The notes under the pieces are model-generated. The model had not been told where the DNA came from and did no database searches. It was given only the letters and a program-made list of their open reading frames with translations. Source: Paenibacillus sp. Soil522 (GTDB taxonomy: Bacteria; Bacillota; Bacilli; Paenibacillales; Paenibacillaceae). From it: DNA of 64,000 bases. This document shows positions 46,651 through 55,237 of the stretch, piece by piece. Position numbers and translations under genes: made by a program. Each line of letters begins with the position of its first letter. Position 1 is the first letter of the stretch. The stretch covers positions 23,190-87,189 of the forward strand of contig NZ_LMRV01000036.1 in assembly GCF_001428245.1 (NCBI RefSeq), in the 5' to 3' direction.

Positions 46651-47448
46651 TTAGACCGCTTCTATCTTCCCCTGCTTCTCTTCGGACGTCACGACATGCA
46701 GCTCCAGTCCCCGGCTCGCAAATTCGGATAACATATCTTCCTGCGCGCCGTCATCCGTGATGAACGTATTTATGTCGGACAGTCCGGCAAATTTCACGTG
46801 CTTGATTTCATTGATTTTAGAAGAATCCGCTAGTAAAATCACCTTCTTCGAGGAATCGATCATCCGGCGTTTAATGCTGGCTTCCGTGATGTTTGGCGTA
46901 CTTAGTCCTTCGGTGAGGTGAATGCCGTTGGTAGCTATAAACGCTTTATCCACGTGCAGCATGCTCAGCATTTGCTCCGCGAACGGACCTACCAAAGAAA
47001 GAATATCTTTCCTCATCGTTCCGCCGAGCAGAATAAGTTCAATTCCTTCGTGAGCAAGAAGCTCCTGGGCAACAGGCACGGCATTCGTGACTACGGTCAA
47101 TTTGTTGAAGCGCCTCAGCTCCTTCGCCAGACAAACCATAGTCGTGCCCGAATCCAGTAAAATGACATCGCCTTCCCTGATCAGCGCCGCCGCTTTTTTT
47201 GCAATCGCTGTCTTTTGTTCGCCGCTGCTGACTTCCTTCTCGAGAAAGCTCGGCTCGTAATTCACATTGTGCAAAGGAATCGCCCCGCCGTGCGTCCGCT
47301 TCAGCAGATTGCTCTCCTCCAGCTCCTTCAGATCCCGGCGGATCGTTGATTCCGAAACATGAAGAATTTGGTTAAGCCCCTGCACATCTACACGCTGATT
47401 CGTTTTAAGAAGTTCTAAAATCCGCTGTTTTCTCTCAGCTTCGTACAT
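46651..47448 (-). CDS. DeoR-family transcriptional regulator
   Basis: Start ATG 47448 behind GGGGAGGAGG; 265 residues. The N-terminal DeoR HTH has YEAERKQRILELLKTNQRVD and SESTIRRDLKELEE. THGGAIP and the sugar-phosphate-binding DeoRC domain (LLDSGTTMVCLAKEL, VTNAVPVAQELL) follow. Such proteins respond to phosphorylated sugars. It is divergent from the PfkB kinase gene and co-oriented with the ABC operon, so it probably controls both. Candidate half-sites are described at 47505-47535 and 47668-47678. Confidence 0.9.
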   Translation of the reverse strand: MYEAERKQRILELLKTNQRVDVQGLNQILHVSESTIRRDLKELEESNLLKRTHGGAIPLHNVNYEPSFLEKEVSSGEQKTAIAKKAAALIREGDVILLDSGTTMVCLAKELRRFNKLTVVTNAVPVAQELLAHEGIELILLGGTMRKDILSLVGPFAEQMLSMLHVDKAFIATNGIHLTEGLSTPNITEASIKRRMIDSSKKVILLADSSKINEIKHVKFAGLSDINTFITDDGAQEDMLSEFASRGLELHVVTSEEKQGKIEAV

Positions 47449-47504
47449 GCTATGACCTCCTCCCCGGACCAGAAGATTACTATTCATCGAGGAACATTTT
47501 TGGT

Positions 47505-47678
47505 CGTTTGTGATTTTTTATGACCGTTTATGATTAGATTATATGGCGGACTTCCACGTATTGTCAACCTTCTTTTTTAAACATTTCTCCAATATTGGCA
47601 GGTACGAAAACGTTTGCGTGAAAATATTGACAGCGCGAATGAAAGCCCTTACTCTAAAATTATAAAAAATCATAATCG
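47505..47678. promoter_or_regulatory. Divergent deoR/kinase promoter region with three DeoR-like half-sites
   Basis: CGTTTGTGATT (47505-47515) and CGTTTATGATT (47525-47535) form a direct repeat with exact 20-bp period. They lie at and downstream of the deoR start point set by TTGACA (47567-47562), 18 bp, TATAAT (47543-47538). An inverted copy, AATCATAATCG (47668-47678), sits just past the kinase promoter TTGACA (47627-47632), 17 bp, TACTCT (47650-47655). A cre-like CGAAAACGTTTGCG (47605-47618) lies upstream of the latter. Confidence 0.6.
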
Positions 47679-47703
47679 ATCATGGAGATCAAGGAGGTGC
47701 CGA

Positions 47704-48942
47704 ATGCTGCATTCCACAGCTAACCAGGCTGATTTCGTCATAGCAGGAAATATCAATCTGGACATTATTCCGACGCTGACCGGCTTAACCGATTGTGCAG
47801 ACGATTTGGCGTCAGCTTTCATCCCCGGCAGATTAATTGAAATCGGCCCTTCGATAACGACTACCGGCGGTTGTGTATCGAATACAGGTCTTGCTTTATC
47901 GCGGCTCGGGTTCTCCACCCACCTTGTCGGAAAAATTGCAGAAGACCATTTCGGACAAATTCTCCGAAATTTAATAGAGGATCAAGCTTCACCGTCCACC
48001 GTAATCGATCTGATTGTCAGCCCTTCCGGCAGTTCTTCTTATACGATTGTGATGAGCGCGCCCGGTTATGACCGTTTCTTTCTGCATTCCCCGGGTGTGA
48101 ATGCCAATTTTTCCGAACACGATATTCCGTATGAAGCTTTACCGCACACCAAGCTGTTTCACTTTGGGTACCCTCCCGTCATGCAGCCCATGTATGCAAA
48201 CGAAGGAGCTGAGCTGCAGTCCATCTTCCGCCGCGTGAAGCTTGCGGGCGCAATCACGTCACTGGATATGGCCAGACCCGACCCGCAGTCCACTGCGGGA
48301 AAGGCGAATTGGCGAACGATTCTGACCGGCCTGCTTCCCTATGTCGATATTTTCCTGCCGAGCTTCGAGGAAATTCTTTACATGCTTCGCCGCAATCATT
48401 ACGACGAGCTGGAACAGCGCTTCGGACGCGCTCATGTCGATAAAGGCATCAATGCCGACTTGCTGCATGATTTGACTGACGAGCTGCTTCAGATGGGCTG
48501 TCTAGTCGCAGGAATAAAATTGGGAGATAAAGGCTTTTACCTCCGCACTTCCGATCAGCGCGGGAAATGGGACCTGACGGCAAGCAATCTGAATGTCAAT
48601 CCTATAGACTGGACAGGCAGAGAATTACTGGCCCCCTGCTATCAGGTCGATATCGCCGGAACGACGGGATCCGGTGATTGTACGATTGCAGGCTTCCTCG
48701 CCGGGCTTTTCAAAGGCCAATCTCCGGAGCAGGCGGTTACCAGCGCCGTCGCCGTAGGCGCTTATTGTGTAGAGCACACGGATGCCACCAGCGGCATTCC
48801 GTCCTGGGAAACGGTGCAGGACAGAATAAGCAAGCCGTGGAAGCGGCTTACAGCGAATTATTTCGAAACGACCGGCTGGTATTGGGAATCGGCGCATAGC
48901 GTTTGGCTCAGCGCATTAGATAACGGCAGACGCAACAAATAA
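47704..48942 (+). CDS. PfkB-family carbohydrate kinase
   Basis: Start ATG 47704 behind AAGGAGGTG; 412 residues, longer than ribokinase or fructokinase (about 300-330). The N-terminus has FVIAGNINLDIIP and a TTGGCVSNTGLALSRLGF segment. The catalytic signature is DIAGTTGSGDCTIAGFLAGL, with the final Asp as base. An insertion around 250-290 and a C-terminal extension of about 40 residues make up the extra length. It is divergent from deoR. The likely role is to phosphorylate the imported sugar; the sugar itself is not known. Confidence 0.88.
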   Translation: MLHSTANQADFVIAGNINLDIIPTLTGLTDCADDLASAFIPGRLIEIGPSITTTGGCVSNTGLALSRLGFSTHLVGKIAEDHFGQILRNLIEDQASPSTVIDLIVSPSGSSSYTIVMSAPGYDRFFLHSPGVNANFSEHDIPYEALPHTKLFHFGYPPVMQPMYANEGAELQSIFRRVKLAGAITSLDMARPDPQSTAGKANWRTILTGLLPYVDIFLPSFEEILYMLRRNHYDELEQRFGRAHVDKGINADLLHDLTDELLQMGCLVAGIKLGDKGFYLRTSDQRGKWDLTASNLNVNPIDWTGRELLAPCYQVDIAGTTGSGDCTIAGFLAGLFKGQSPEQAVTSAVAVGAYCVEHTDATSGIPSWETVQDRISKPWKRLTANYFETTGWYWESAHSVWLSALDNGRRNK

Positions 48943-48973
48943 AAAACAACCCGCAGGTGTTAAAGCAAAATGA

Positions 48974-49108
48974 AGTATTAGACTGGATCTGTTGATCCCA
49001 TGCGGCTTTTCGAATTACAATCTCGTCAGACTTCGAAAAAAAAGTATTAGACTGACCCAATAAAAGAAACAGCGGCAGCCATGGACGAGAAAATAGAGTC
49101 CTAGACTG
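48974..49108. repeat. AGTATTAGACTG repeats in the kinase-araC spacer
   Basis: Exact copies of AGTATTAGACTG occur at 48974-48985 and 49043-49054, with a variant AGTCCTAGACTG at 49097-49108. A further exact copy is at 59041-59052. They are not coding. Confidence 0.7.
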
Positions 49109-49115
49109 CCGCTGT
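49069..49115. terminator. Long-loop hairpin downstream of the kinase gene
   Basis: ACAGCGGCAG and CTGCCGCTGT pair around about 27 bases, and TTTTATT follows on the plus strand. It belongs to a repeated module that is also seen at the right end of the window. Confidence 0.5.
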
Positions 49116-49122
49116 TTTATTG

Positions 49123-49140
49123 AACTAACGTACCCGTCCC
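49123..49140. repeat. Dispersed repeat AACTAACRTACCCGTCCC, copy 1
   Basis: AACTAACGTACCCGTCCC at this position recurs with one mismatch at 63769-63786. A diverged copy (TACTATCGTACCCGT) lies at 58963-58977. Each follows a hairpin in a gene-poor spacer. Confidence 0.7.
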
Positions 49141-49262
49141 ATCCATGCATCTCTTATGCTGCACGACAGAGCATGAAAGTTAATCCGTTCTTTCATGGTA
49201 GCTTAATAAACTGGCGAATTAGCTTTAATTCATTTTCAACGATCAGCATTTAGCATAAAAAA

Positions 49263-49286
49263 AGCCAATCTTATATATGATTGGCT
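49263..49286 (-). terminator. Rho-independent terminator of the truncated membrane-protein gene
   Basis: AGCCAATC and GATTGGCT pair around eight bases and are followed by TTTTTTTATG on the minus strand. Confidence 0.8.
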
Positions 49287-49447
49287 GCCTTCGCTTCACG
49301 TTTCATTCTAATAAAAGAGATAACCCATCCAGTAATGTATACTATTAAGGCATATATGACTCCCCACAAGAGCCAAGCATCCAAATTTGCTTCAAAGGTT
49401 CTCCAATCAACAGTTGTGAAAAGAAGTGGACACGGATTACTGACGCG
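49271..49447 (-). pseudogene. 3' remnant of a small membrane-protein gene
   Basis: The minus-strand frame reads PLLFTTVDWRTFEANLDAWL, then one membrane helix (LWGVIYALIVYITGWVISFI) and a basic tail RMKREAKAANHI before TAA. It then runs straight into a proper terminator. The frame opens only about six codons further upstream and has no ATG or ribosome site there, and it stops 24 bp short of the araC stop. It looks like the C-terminal end of an ancestral gene whose 5' part was lost when the accessory cluster joined here. Alternatively it could start at an internal TTG. Confidence 0.5.
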
Positions 49448-49471
49448 TTATCGTTTAATTTGCCGAATTAG

Positions 49472-50314
49472 CTATGAGTCAGTCCTCTGCTTTCTCCGAT
49501 ATTCGGTCGGCGACAGGCCATTACGTTTTTTGAATGCCTTGCTGAATTGATAAACGTCCTGGTAGCCGCAAACCCGCGCAATATCCGTGACGGAATCACC
49601 CGTGTACTGGAGTCGGCGAACCGCATGCTCATTGCGGAGCCGATCCAGGTATTCCTTGGGACTGCACCCGAATCGGGCAGTGAAGGTTCTTCGTATATAT
49701 ACAGGGGAGAAACCGGATTTTGCCGCCAATTCGGATATGCGGAGTTCCGAGGCGAATCCCCGATCCAGTTTCTCCTTGAATCGGCGAAGCACCACGGCTA
49801 GTCCTTCCTCTTGTCCCTTGCTCCACTCTGCTTCCGCCGATTCATGAAGCTCCTGGATTAATCGGTACCACACGGACTTCACCCGAGCTTCACTCCCAGG
49901 ATCCCCCGGTACCCACTCACTCTCCGCCTCGTGAAAAAGACTGCCGATTCTACGCATACCATCTTTATGAAAATGCATGAGAAACGGCAGCTGTAGCTGC
50001 TCAACCGGTTTCAACGGATCCCAACCGTTCCCGACTTTTCGAAGCATGGCGCAATCAAAGAGCATCATCGTCATCCGGATGGGATGCGTATCAGAAGACT
50101 TCATGTAGAGCGACATACCCGGCCGCAGATACGCCAAGGTCCCTCCTTCCACAATATCGTCTTTTTCCCCACGACGAAAAACCCCCTTACCACTGTAGAT
50201 GTAGTAAAACGTGTGCCCGCTTACTGTCTGCCGGATATCCTCCCAGCCAGGCACCGCCGGCTTGGCAAGCACCCAATGAATATGGGATACCAAATCACCT
50301 TGAGAATAGTCCAA
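49472..50314 (-). CDS. AraC-family transcriptional regulator with cupin-type sensor
   Basis: The start is TTG 50314 behind GGAGGTG; 280 residues. The N-terminal AraC_binding cupin (about 30-130: YYIYSGKGVFRRGEKDDIVE) binds the inducer. Two C-terminal HTH motifs follow (LRISELAAKSGFSPVYIRRT and VTDIARVCGYQDVYQFSKAF). It is divergent from the GH2 gene, which it probably activates. The intergenic region carries nested inverted repeats. Confidence 0.9.
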   Translation of the reverse strand: MDYSQGDLVSHIHWVLAKPAVPGWEDIRQTVSGHTFYYIYSGKGVFRRGEKDDIVEGGTLAYLRPGMSLYMKSSDTHPIRMTMMLFDCAMLRKVGNGWDPLKPVEQLQLPFLMHFHKDGMRRIGSLFHEAESEWVPGDPGSEARVKSVWYRLIQELHESAEAEWSKGQEEGLAVVLRRFKEKLDRGFASELRISELAAKSGFSPVYIRRTFTARFGCSPKEYLDRLRNEHAVRRLQYTGDSVTDIARVCGYQDVYQFSKAFKKRNGLSPTEYRRKQRTDS

Positions 50315-50330
50315 TCTAACACCTCCGCGA

Positions 50331-50370
50331 ACTGAATCGAACTTGTATCGTTTATGATAAACGATTCAGT
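50331..50370. promoter_or_regulatory. Nested inverted repeats in the araC/GH2 spacer
   Basis: The inner repeat ATCGTTTAT-G-ATAAACGAT (50347-50365) has perfect 9-bp arms. The outer pair ACTGAATCG (50331-50339) and CGATTCAGT (50362-50370) is also complementary. The site is 17 bp before the araC start on one side and upstream of the GH2 gene on the other. Its core, CGTTTATGATA, nearly equals the DeoR-type half-site at 47525. Confidence 0.65.
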
Positions 50371-50472
50371 TTGTTTTTACCATTGTCCGTCCGATTCGTC
50401 CGATGCTAAACTTCATTTGAACAAGGGTGAAACCATCCATTCTGCATAACATTTAACTTGGAGATGATATTT

Positions 50473-52209
50473 ATGATCAGGACTTTTCAACAGCACCGGC
50501 TTAGGAAATCTAGTCTGCTTAATGGATTATGGGATTTCGTTTTTGACAAAAACAATGTTGGATTGACCGAGGCGTGGCATACGCGCTTCCCATCCGACTT
50601 CGATCAGGTACCGGTGCCAGCGTGTTGGAATAATGAGCTAGGCAAATTCGAATACGAAGGAGTAGCCTGGTACCGTACTCGAATTAATTGCGAAGAAGCT
50701 GGCCATCTTAGGCTTCTGTTCCATGCCGTATTGGGCCACGCGGATGTCTATTGGGACGGGGAGCATTTAGGGTATCATTTCGGCGGATATACCCCGTTTG
50801 ACTTCACCATTCCGAACGTCACCGCCGGAGAGCACGAGATCATCGTTCGGACGGATAGTACATTAGGGCGTAATACCATACCGACCCACGCGGTGGACTG
50901 GTTTCATTACGGCGGCATTATCCGCCCTGTGGAGCTTCAGCGTTTGGATGACGTCTCGATCGCGCGTATGCGAATTACTTATGATATGACAGGCGATTCA
51001 AGCGCCGACGTCCGAATTGCACTTACTCTGTGGTCCATGAGTGATGCATCTACGGAAGTACCCGTTTCCTTATATCGGGATGGAGAGCTATTCTACTCGG
51101 AGGTGGTGCATGTTCCAGCATGCGAAACGGTCGAGTTGAACGTAGGCCAAGTTTGGACAAACGTGAAACGATGGGAACCGGAGAATCCGGCCCTATTCCT
51201 AATCGGTGCCGTAGCAGGCAACGATGACATGATTGATCGCATTGGCTTCCGTACTGTAGAGACAAGGAATAAGAAAATTCTGCTTAACGGCAAGGAACTT
51301 TACCTGCAAGGTGTTAACCGCCACGAGGAGCATCCGGAATGGGGCTTCGCTTTCCCGAACAAACTGATGACCAAAGATCTCGACATTATCTTGCAGATGG
51401 GCTGTAACACCATCCGCGGCTCCCATTACCCCCAAAGCGAATACTGGCTCGATCTGTTGGATGAGAGGGGCGTGCTCTTTTGGAGCGAGATCCCGATCTG
51501 GGGTGCTTGTCTGCCCGCGGAAGACACGGACGATCCCCTCTTTGTACAACGTGCGCTCACGATGATGGATGAGATGATTGAGCGGGATCTTCACCATCCG
51601 TCGATTCTGTTCTGGTCTGTCCATAACGAAATCGATACGCGTTCCAAGCAGGCTTACGATTTGTCCTTCAAGCTGACGGAGCTCGTTCGGGGCAAGGACC
51701 AATCCCGACTTGTAGCGTATGCCACTATGCATCCCATGGAAGACATCTGCTTTGGACTATTTGATGTCATTGGCATTAATTACTATGGCGGATGGTATTA
51801 CGGACACGCCGATTTCGATGTGATGCTCGAGACTTTCCACGAGCGCTGCAAGGAGTATGGCGCAGAGAATACCCCTGTACTGATGACGGAATTTGGCGGA
51901 GCAGGCGTCTACGGAGACTCCGGCTGGGAGCCAAGGTTGTTCAGCGAAGACTACCAGGCAGATTTGATTAGCAAGGCCCTGAAGCTTTTCCGATCGGATT
52001 CAAAAATAAGCGGCACTTATGTCTGGCAGTTTGCGGATACCCGCGCCGACCTTCAGAGTCGTCGGGCATACTTCAGGGACCGCGCGCGCTCTTTCAATAA
52101 CAAGGGGCTGGTCAACGAATACCGCAAACCAAAGCTCGCCTATCGCGTGGTCAAGGGTATTTACACCAGGCAATCCGATCCATACAACTGGGGCTCTACA
52201 CTGTATTGA
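50473..52209 (+). CDS. Glycoside hydrolase family 2 (beta-glucuronidase/beta-galactosidase-like)
   Basis: Start ATG 50473, nine bases after GGAG; 578 residues. The GH2 sugar-binding domain includes VPVPACWNNELGKFEYEGVAWYRT, split here as VPACWNN and YEGVAWYRT. An immunoglobulin-like domain and the TIM barrel follow, with LYLQGVNRHEEHPEWG, SVHNEID (acid/base Glu) and VLMTEFGG (nucleophile Glu). There is no signal peptide, so it acts in the cytoplasm on imported glycosides. Its size is nearest to beta-glucuronidases; the exact sugar is not certain. Confidence 0.88.
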   Translation: MIRTFQQHRLRKSSLLNGLWDFVFDKNNVGLTEAWHTRFPSDFDQVPVPACWNNELGKFEYEGVAWYRTRINCEEAGHLRLLFHAVLGHADVYWDGEHLGYHFGGYTPFDFTIPNVTAGEHEIIVRTDSTLGRNTIPTHAVDWFHYGGIIRPVELQRLDDVSIARMRITYDMTGDSSADVRIALTLWSMSDASTEVPVSLYRDGELFYSEVVHVPACETVELNVGQVWTNVKRWEPENPALFLIGAVAGNDDMIDRIGFRTVETRNKKILLNGKELYLQGVNRHEEHPEWGFAFPNKLMTKDLDIILQMGCNTIRGSHYPQSEYWLDLLDERGVLFWSEIPIWGACLPAEDTDDPLFVQRALTMMDEMIERDLHHPSILFWSVHNEIDTRSKQAYDLSFKLTELVRGKDQSRLVAYATMHPMEDICFGLFDVIGINYYGGWYYGHADFDVMLETFHERCKEYGAENTPVLMTEFGGAGVYGDSGWEPRLFSEDYQADLISKALKLFRSDSKISGTYVWQFADTRADLQSRRAYFRDRARSFNNKGLVNEYRKPKLAYRVVKGIYTRQSDPYNWGSTLY

Positions 52210-52573
52210 TCAGCTAACCAACAGGAATACCTAGAAATGCAGCACTGAGCGAGTTCAACCCTTGTATTCCGCGAAAAGCCGCCGTTTATTAGCAATAAAT
52301 ATCGTGAGTGATATCATCTTCTGTCAACGAACTGACCTTTTATGCTTTTGAAAGATCTTCTCGGTTTGACGTTCTCGCAAGTTTAAAAATAGTCTCTCCA
52401 GTTTAAATTCTGCCAGATCTTAATCTTAAATACTGCAAGCTTATATCTAGATTGAACAATTTTCGGCACAACTCTCCCCGTGTATACTCGACAAAGGGGA
52501 ATGACCCACTCTGCATCATGCAAATGGGAAGAGCTCCTAACAAATCATTTAGAATAGGGAGGGCAATTTGTTA
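52210..52573. other. Spacer between the GH2 gene and the sugar ABC cluster
   Basis: No gene is visible. TATACT near 52492 could be a -10 element, but no good -35 pairs with it. The spacer probably contains the promoter of the downstream lipoprotein gene. Confidence 0.4.
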
Positions 52574-54187
52574 ATGTCAATGCACAAGAGAAAGATGAGT
52601 AGGTTTGCAACTGTTTTAACCATCTTGGCACTGGTCGCGACTACGATGGCCGCATGCAGCGGAGGGGGAACGACGGGATCGACGGAATCAACATCAGAAA
52701 AACAAGATTCTGCAGAGCAGACTCAATCCTTAACAAAATTATCGTATTGGGTGGAATTGTTTCCGGATGCTGCCGCCATTATGAAAAGTTACGGAGAGGT
52801 TACCGCTTGGAAGGAAATACAGGCCAGAACCGGCGTCCAAATTGAATTCCAGCACCCGGCACAAGGTCAACTCGGCGAACAATTCAACTTAATGGTTGCA
52901 TCGAATAAGCTGCCCGATGTTGTTGTTCATTCATGGAACAGCTACCCTGGCGGCGCCCAGAAAGCGATCAGGGATAAGAAAATCATCCCGCTAAACGATT
53001 ATTTGGACAATGCCCCCAACCTTAAAGTACTGTTTGACTCTAATCCGGAATGGAGAAAAATGGCTTCTACTGACGATGGCGATATCATCGGCTTCCCATT
53101 CATTCGCGAGAATGTCACGCAGCAAGTGTTCGTGGGACCGGCAATACGCAAGGATTGGCTGGATAAATTAAAATTATCTTCGCCGACAACAATCGACGAA
53201 TGGTATACGGTTTTGAAAGCGTTTAAAGAACAGGACCCCAACGGCAACGGTGCAGCGGATGAGATTCCGATTAACATTCCAGCGGGGGAACTAGCTTTCG
53301 CCGGCGCCTTCGGTACGCCCAACGATTTCTATCAGGAGAATTATACCGTCAAATACGGCCCTATCGAACCCGGGTTCAAGGAATACCTGGCTACAATGAA
53401 CCGATGGTACGTTGAAGGGCTGCTCGACAAGGACTTCGCGACAACGGACAGCAAAATGAAAGATGCAAAAATAACGGGCAATCAAGTCGGCTCCACTGTT
53501 CTGTTCCTCAATGGAGGAATCGGAAAATACATGGACTTAATGAAGGAAAGCCAACCGGAATTCAAGATTGTCGGAACCACTTATCCGACATTAAATCCTG
53601 GCGACAAGACGGTATTCGGACATATTGACAATCCCGTTACCGGCATTTTCGCAGCGATTACCGGAAGTAACAAAAACGTTGTCGAAACCGTAAAATTCCT
53701 GGATTTCCTGTACAGCGAAGAAGGGAAACTCATCATGAACTTCGGAAAAGAAGGAGAAACGTACACGTTAGTTGACGGCCAGCCGAAATATACGGACGCT
53801 GTACTGAATAATCCGGACGGACTGCCGATTTCCCAAGCCTTTAGGAAGCATATCATGGGCGCTACGTCAGGTCCTTTCGTGCAGGATGTACGTCACACGG
53901 AGCAATATACGACCAAGCCGGAACAAAAAGAGGCGATGGGGTTATGGTCAGCCCCCACGCATGAAAAAAGAATGCCTCCGGTCAGCATCGCTGTAGAAGA
54001 TAGCAGCCGATACGCCTCGATCATGACCGACATCAATACGTTTAAAGATGAAATGATTCTGAAATTCATTATGGGTGCAGAGTCGCTGGATAAATTCGAT
54101 AAATATGTAGAAACGTTAAGAGGCTTAGGAATCGAAGAAGCGATCCAAATTCAGCAAGCAGCATTAGAACGCTACAACAACAGATAA
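52574..54187 (+). CDS. Extracellular solute-binding lipoprotein (LplA-like, CUT1)
   Basis: I use ATG 52574 (537 residues), ten bases after GGGAGGG; an in-frame TTG two codons earlier and an ATG two codons later are alternatives. The lipobox ATTMAACSGGG marks a lipoprotein. The mature part is a large binding-protein fold (LSYWVELFPDAAAIMKSYGE; DPNGNGAADEIPINIP) seen in the LplA/YtcQ group. Two permeases and a membrane AraC regulator follow. Typical substrates are oligosaccharides or glycosides; no ATPase gene is adjacent, so a shared MsmX-type ATPase is likely. Confidence 0.9.
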   Translation: MSMHKRKMSRFATVLTILALVATTMAACSGGGTTGSTESTSEKQDSAEQTQSLTKLSYWVELFPDAAAIMKSYGEVTAWKEIQARTGVQIEFQHPAQGQLGEQFNLMVASNKLPDVVVHSWNSYPGGAQKAIRDKKIIPLNDYLDNAPNLKVLFDSNPEWRKMASTDDGDIIGFPFIRENVTQQVFVGPAIRKDWLDKLKLSSPTTIDEWYTVLKAFKEQDPNGNGAADEIPINIPAGELAFAGAFGTPNDFYQENYTVKYGPIEPGFKEYLATMNRWYVEGLLDKDFATTDSKMKDAKITGNQVGSTVLFLNGGIGKYMDLMKESQPEFKIVGTTYPTLNPGDKTVFGHIDNPVTGIFAAITGSNKNVVETVKFLDFLYSEEGKLIMNFGKEGETYTLVDGQPKYTDAVLNNPDGLPISQAFRKHIMGATSGPFVQDVRHTEQYTTKPEQKEAMGLWSAPTHEKRMPPVSIAVEDSSRYASIMTDINTFKDEMILKFIMGAESLDKFDKYVETLRGLGIEEAIQIQQAALERYNNR

Positions 54188-54255
54188 GCATTGCATTCCA
54201 GAATATGGCATGCTGACGGCTTGCCGTATTCCGGAAATTTGGGAGGGAGAATTCC

Positions 54256-55218
54256 GTGACCGATTTAGATAAAAACTTGGTGCAATCAACAGCCAGAATA
54301 CCTGTGGAAAGCAAAAGGAACATAATAAAAAGGGACATTATTCGGAATCGCTACATTTATCTCATGCTTCTTCCCGTTATTACCTATTACGCCATTTTTC
54401 ATTACGGACCGATGTACGGTCTGCTCATTGCTTTTAAAGATTATGGAATAGCAGATGGAGTTTGGGGAAGTCCTTGGGTCGGTTTAACCCACTTTCAACA
54501 TTTTTTTGAAAACCATTACTTTTGGCGGCTTATTCGAAATACCTTCATGATCAATATCTATGAATTGTTGTTTGCATTTCCCGCCCCTATTATCATGGCT
54601 CTATTGATTAATGAAATTCGTGTCATCATCTTCAAACGAGTCGTACAGACGATTAGCTATCTCCCCCACTTTATTTCAATCGTGGTCGTCGTGGGGATGA
54701 TCGTCGATTTCGTTGCACGCGACGGACTGATTAATAACATCCTCGGCTGGTTCGGAATCGAGCCGATCGCTTTCCTGCAGGAGCCGGGGTGGTTTCGCCC
54801 CTTATATATATCCTCCGGTATCTGGCAAGGAATTGGCTGGGGTTCTATCATCTATCTCGCCGCGATGTCCACGATTGATCCCGCCCTGTACGATGCGGCT
54901 CGTATCGATGGTGCAGGCCGATGGAAGCAAACCTTGCATGTAACCATTCCAGGTATTATGCCAACGATAGTAATCTTGCTTATCCTTAACATAGGGTCAA
55001 TGCTTTCCGTTGGAAGCGAAAAAATCATTCTGATGTACAATCCGCTGACCTATGAAACGGCTGACGTCATTTCAACCTATGTATATCGAAAAGGGATTCT
55101 TGGAGCCGATTTTGGGTATTCCGCTGCCGTAGGTTTGTTCAATTCGGTCATCAGCTTCATTTTGCTTACACTCGCCAATACGATTAGCAAACGAGTAAGC
55201 GAACACAGGTTGTGGTAA
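54256..55218 (+). CDS. Sugar ABC transporter permease (LplB-like)
   Basis: Start GTG 54256 behind GGGAGGGAG; 320 residues with about six membrane helices. The EAA loop reads DAARIDGAGRWKQTLHVTIPG, split as DAARIDGAGRW and HVTIPG. It is the LplB/YtcP-type partner of the downstream permease. Confidence 0.92.
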   Translation: MTDLDKNLVQSTARIPVESKRNIIKRDIIRNRYIYLMLLPVITYYAIFHYGPMYGLLIAFKDYGIADGVWGSPWVGLTHFQHFFENHYFWRLIRNTFMINIYELLFAFPAPIIMALLINEIRVIIFKRVVQTISYLPHFISIVVVVGMIVDFVARDGLINNILGWFGIEPIAFLQEPGWFRPLYISSGIWQGIGWGSIIYLAAMSTIDPALYDAARIDGAGRWKQTLHVTIPGIMPTIVILLILNIGSMLSVGSEKIILMYNPLTYETADVISTYVYRKGILGADFGYSAAVGLFNSVISFILLTLANTISKRVSEHRLW

Positions 55219-55237
55219 AGGGGGGGGAGAGAAACAA

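Noticed and set aside
48908..49150. 80-codon minus-strand frame downstream of the kinase gene
   Set aside because: It runs through the repeat elements and hairpin, and has a repeat-derived composition.
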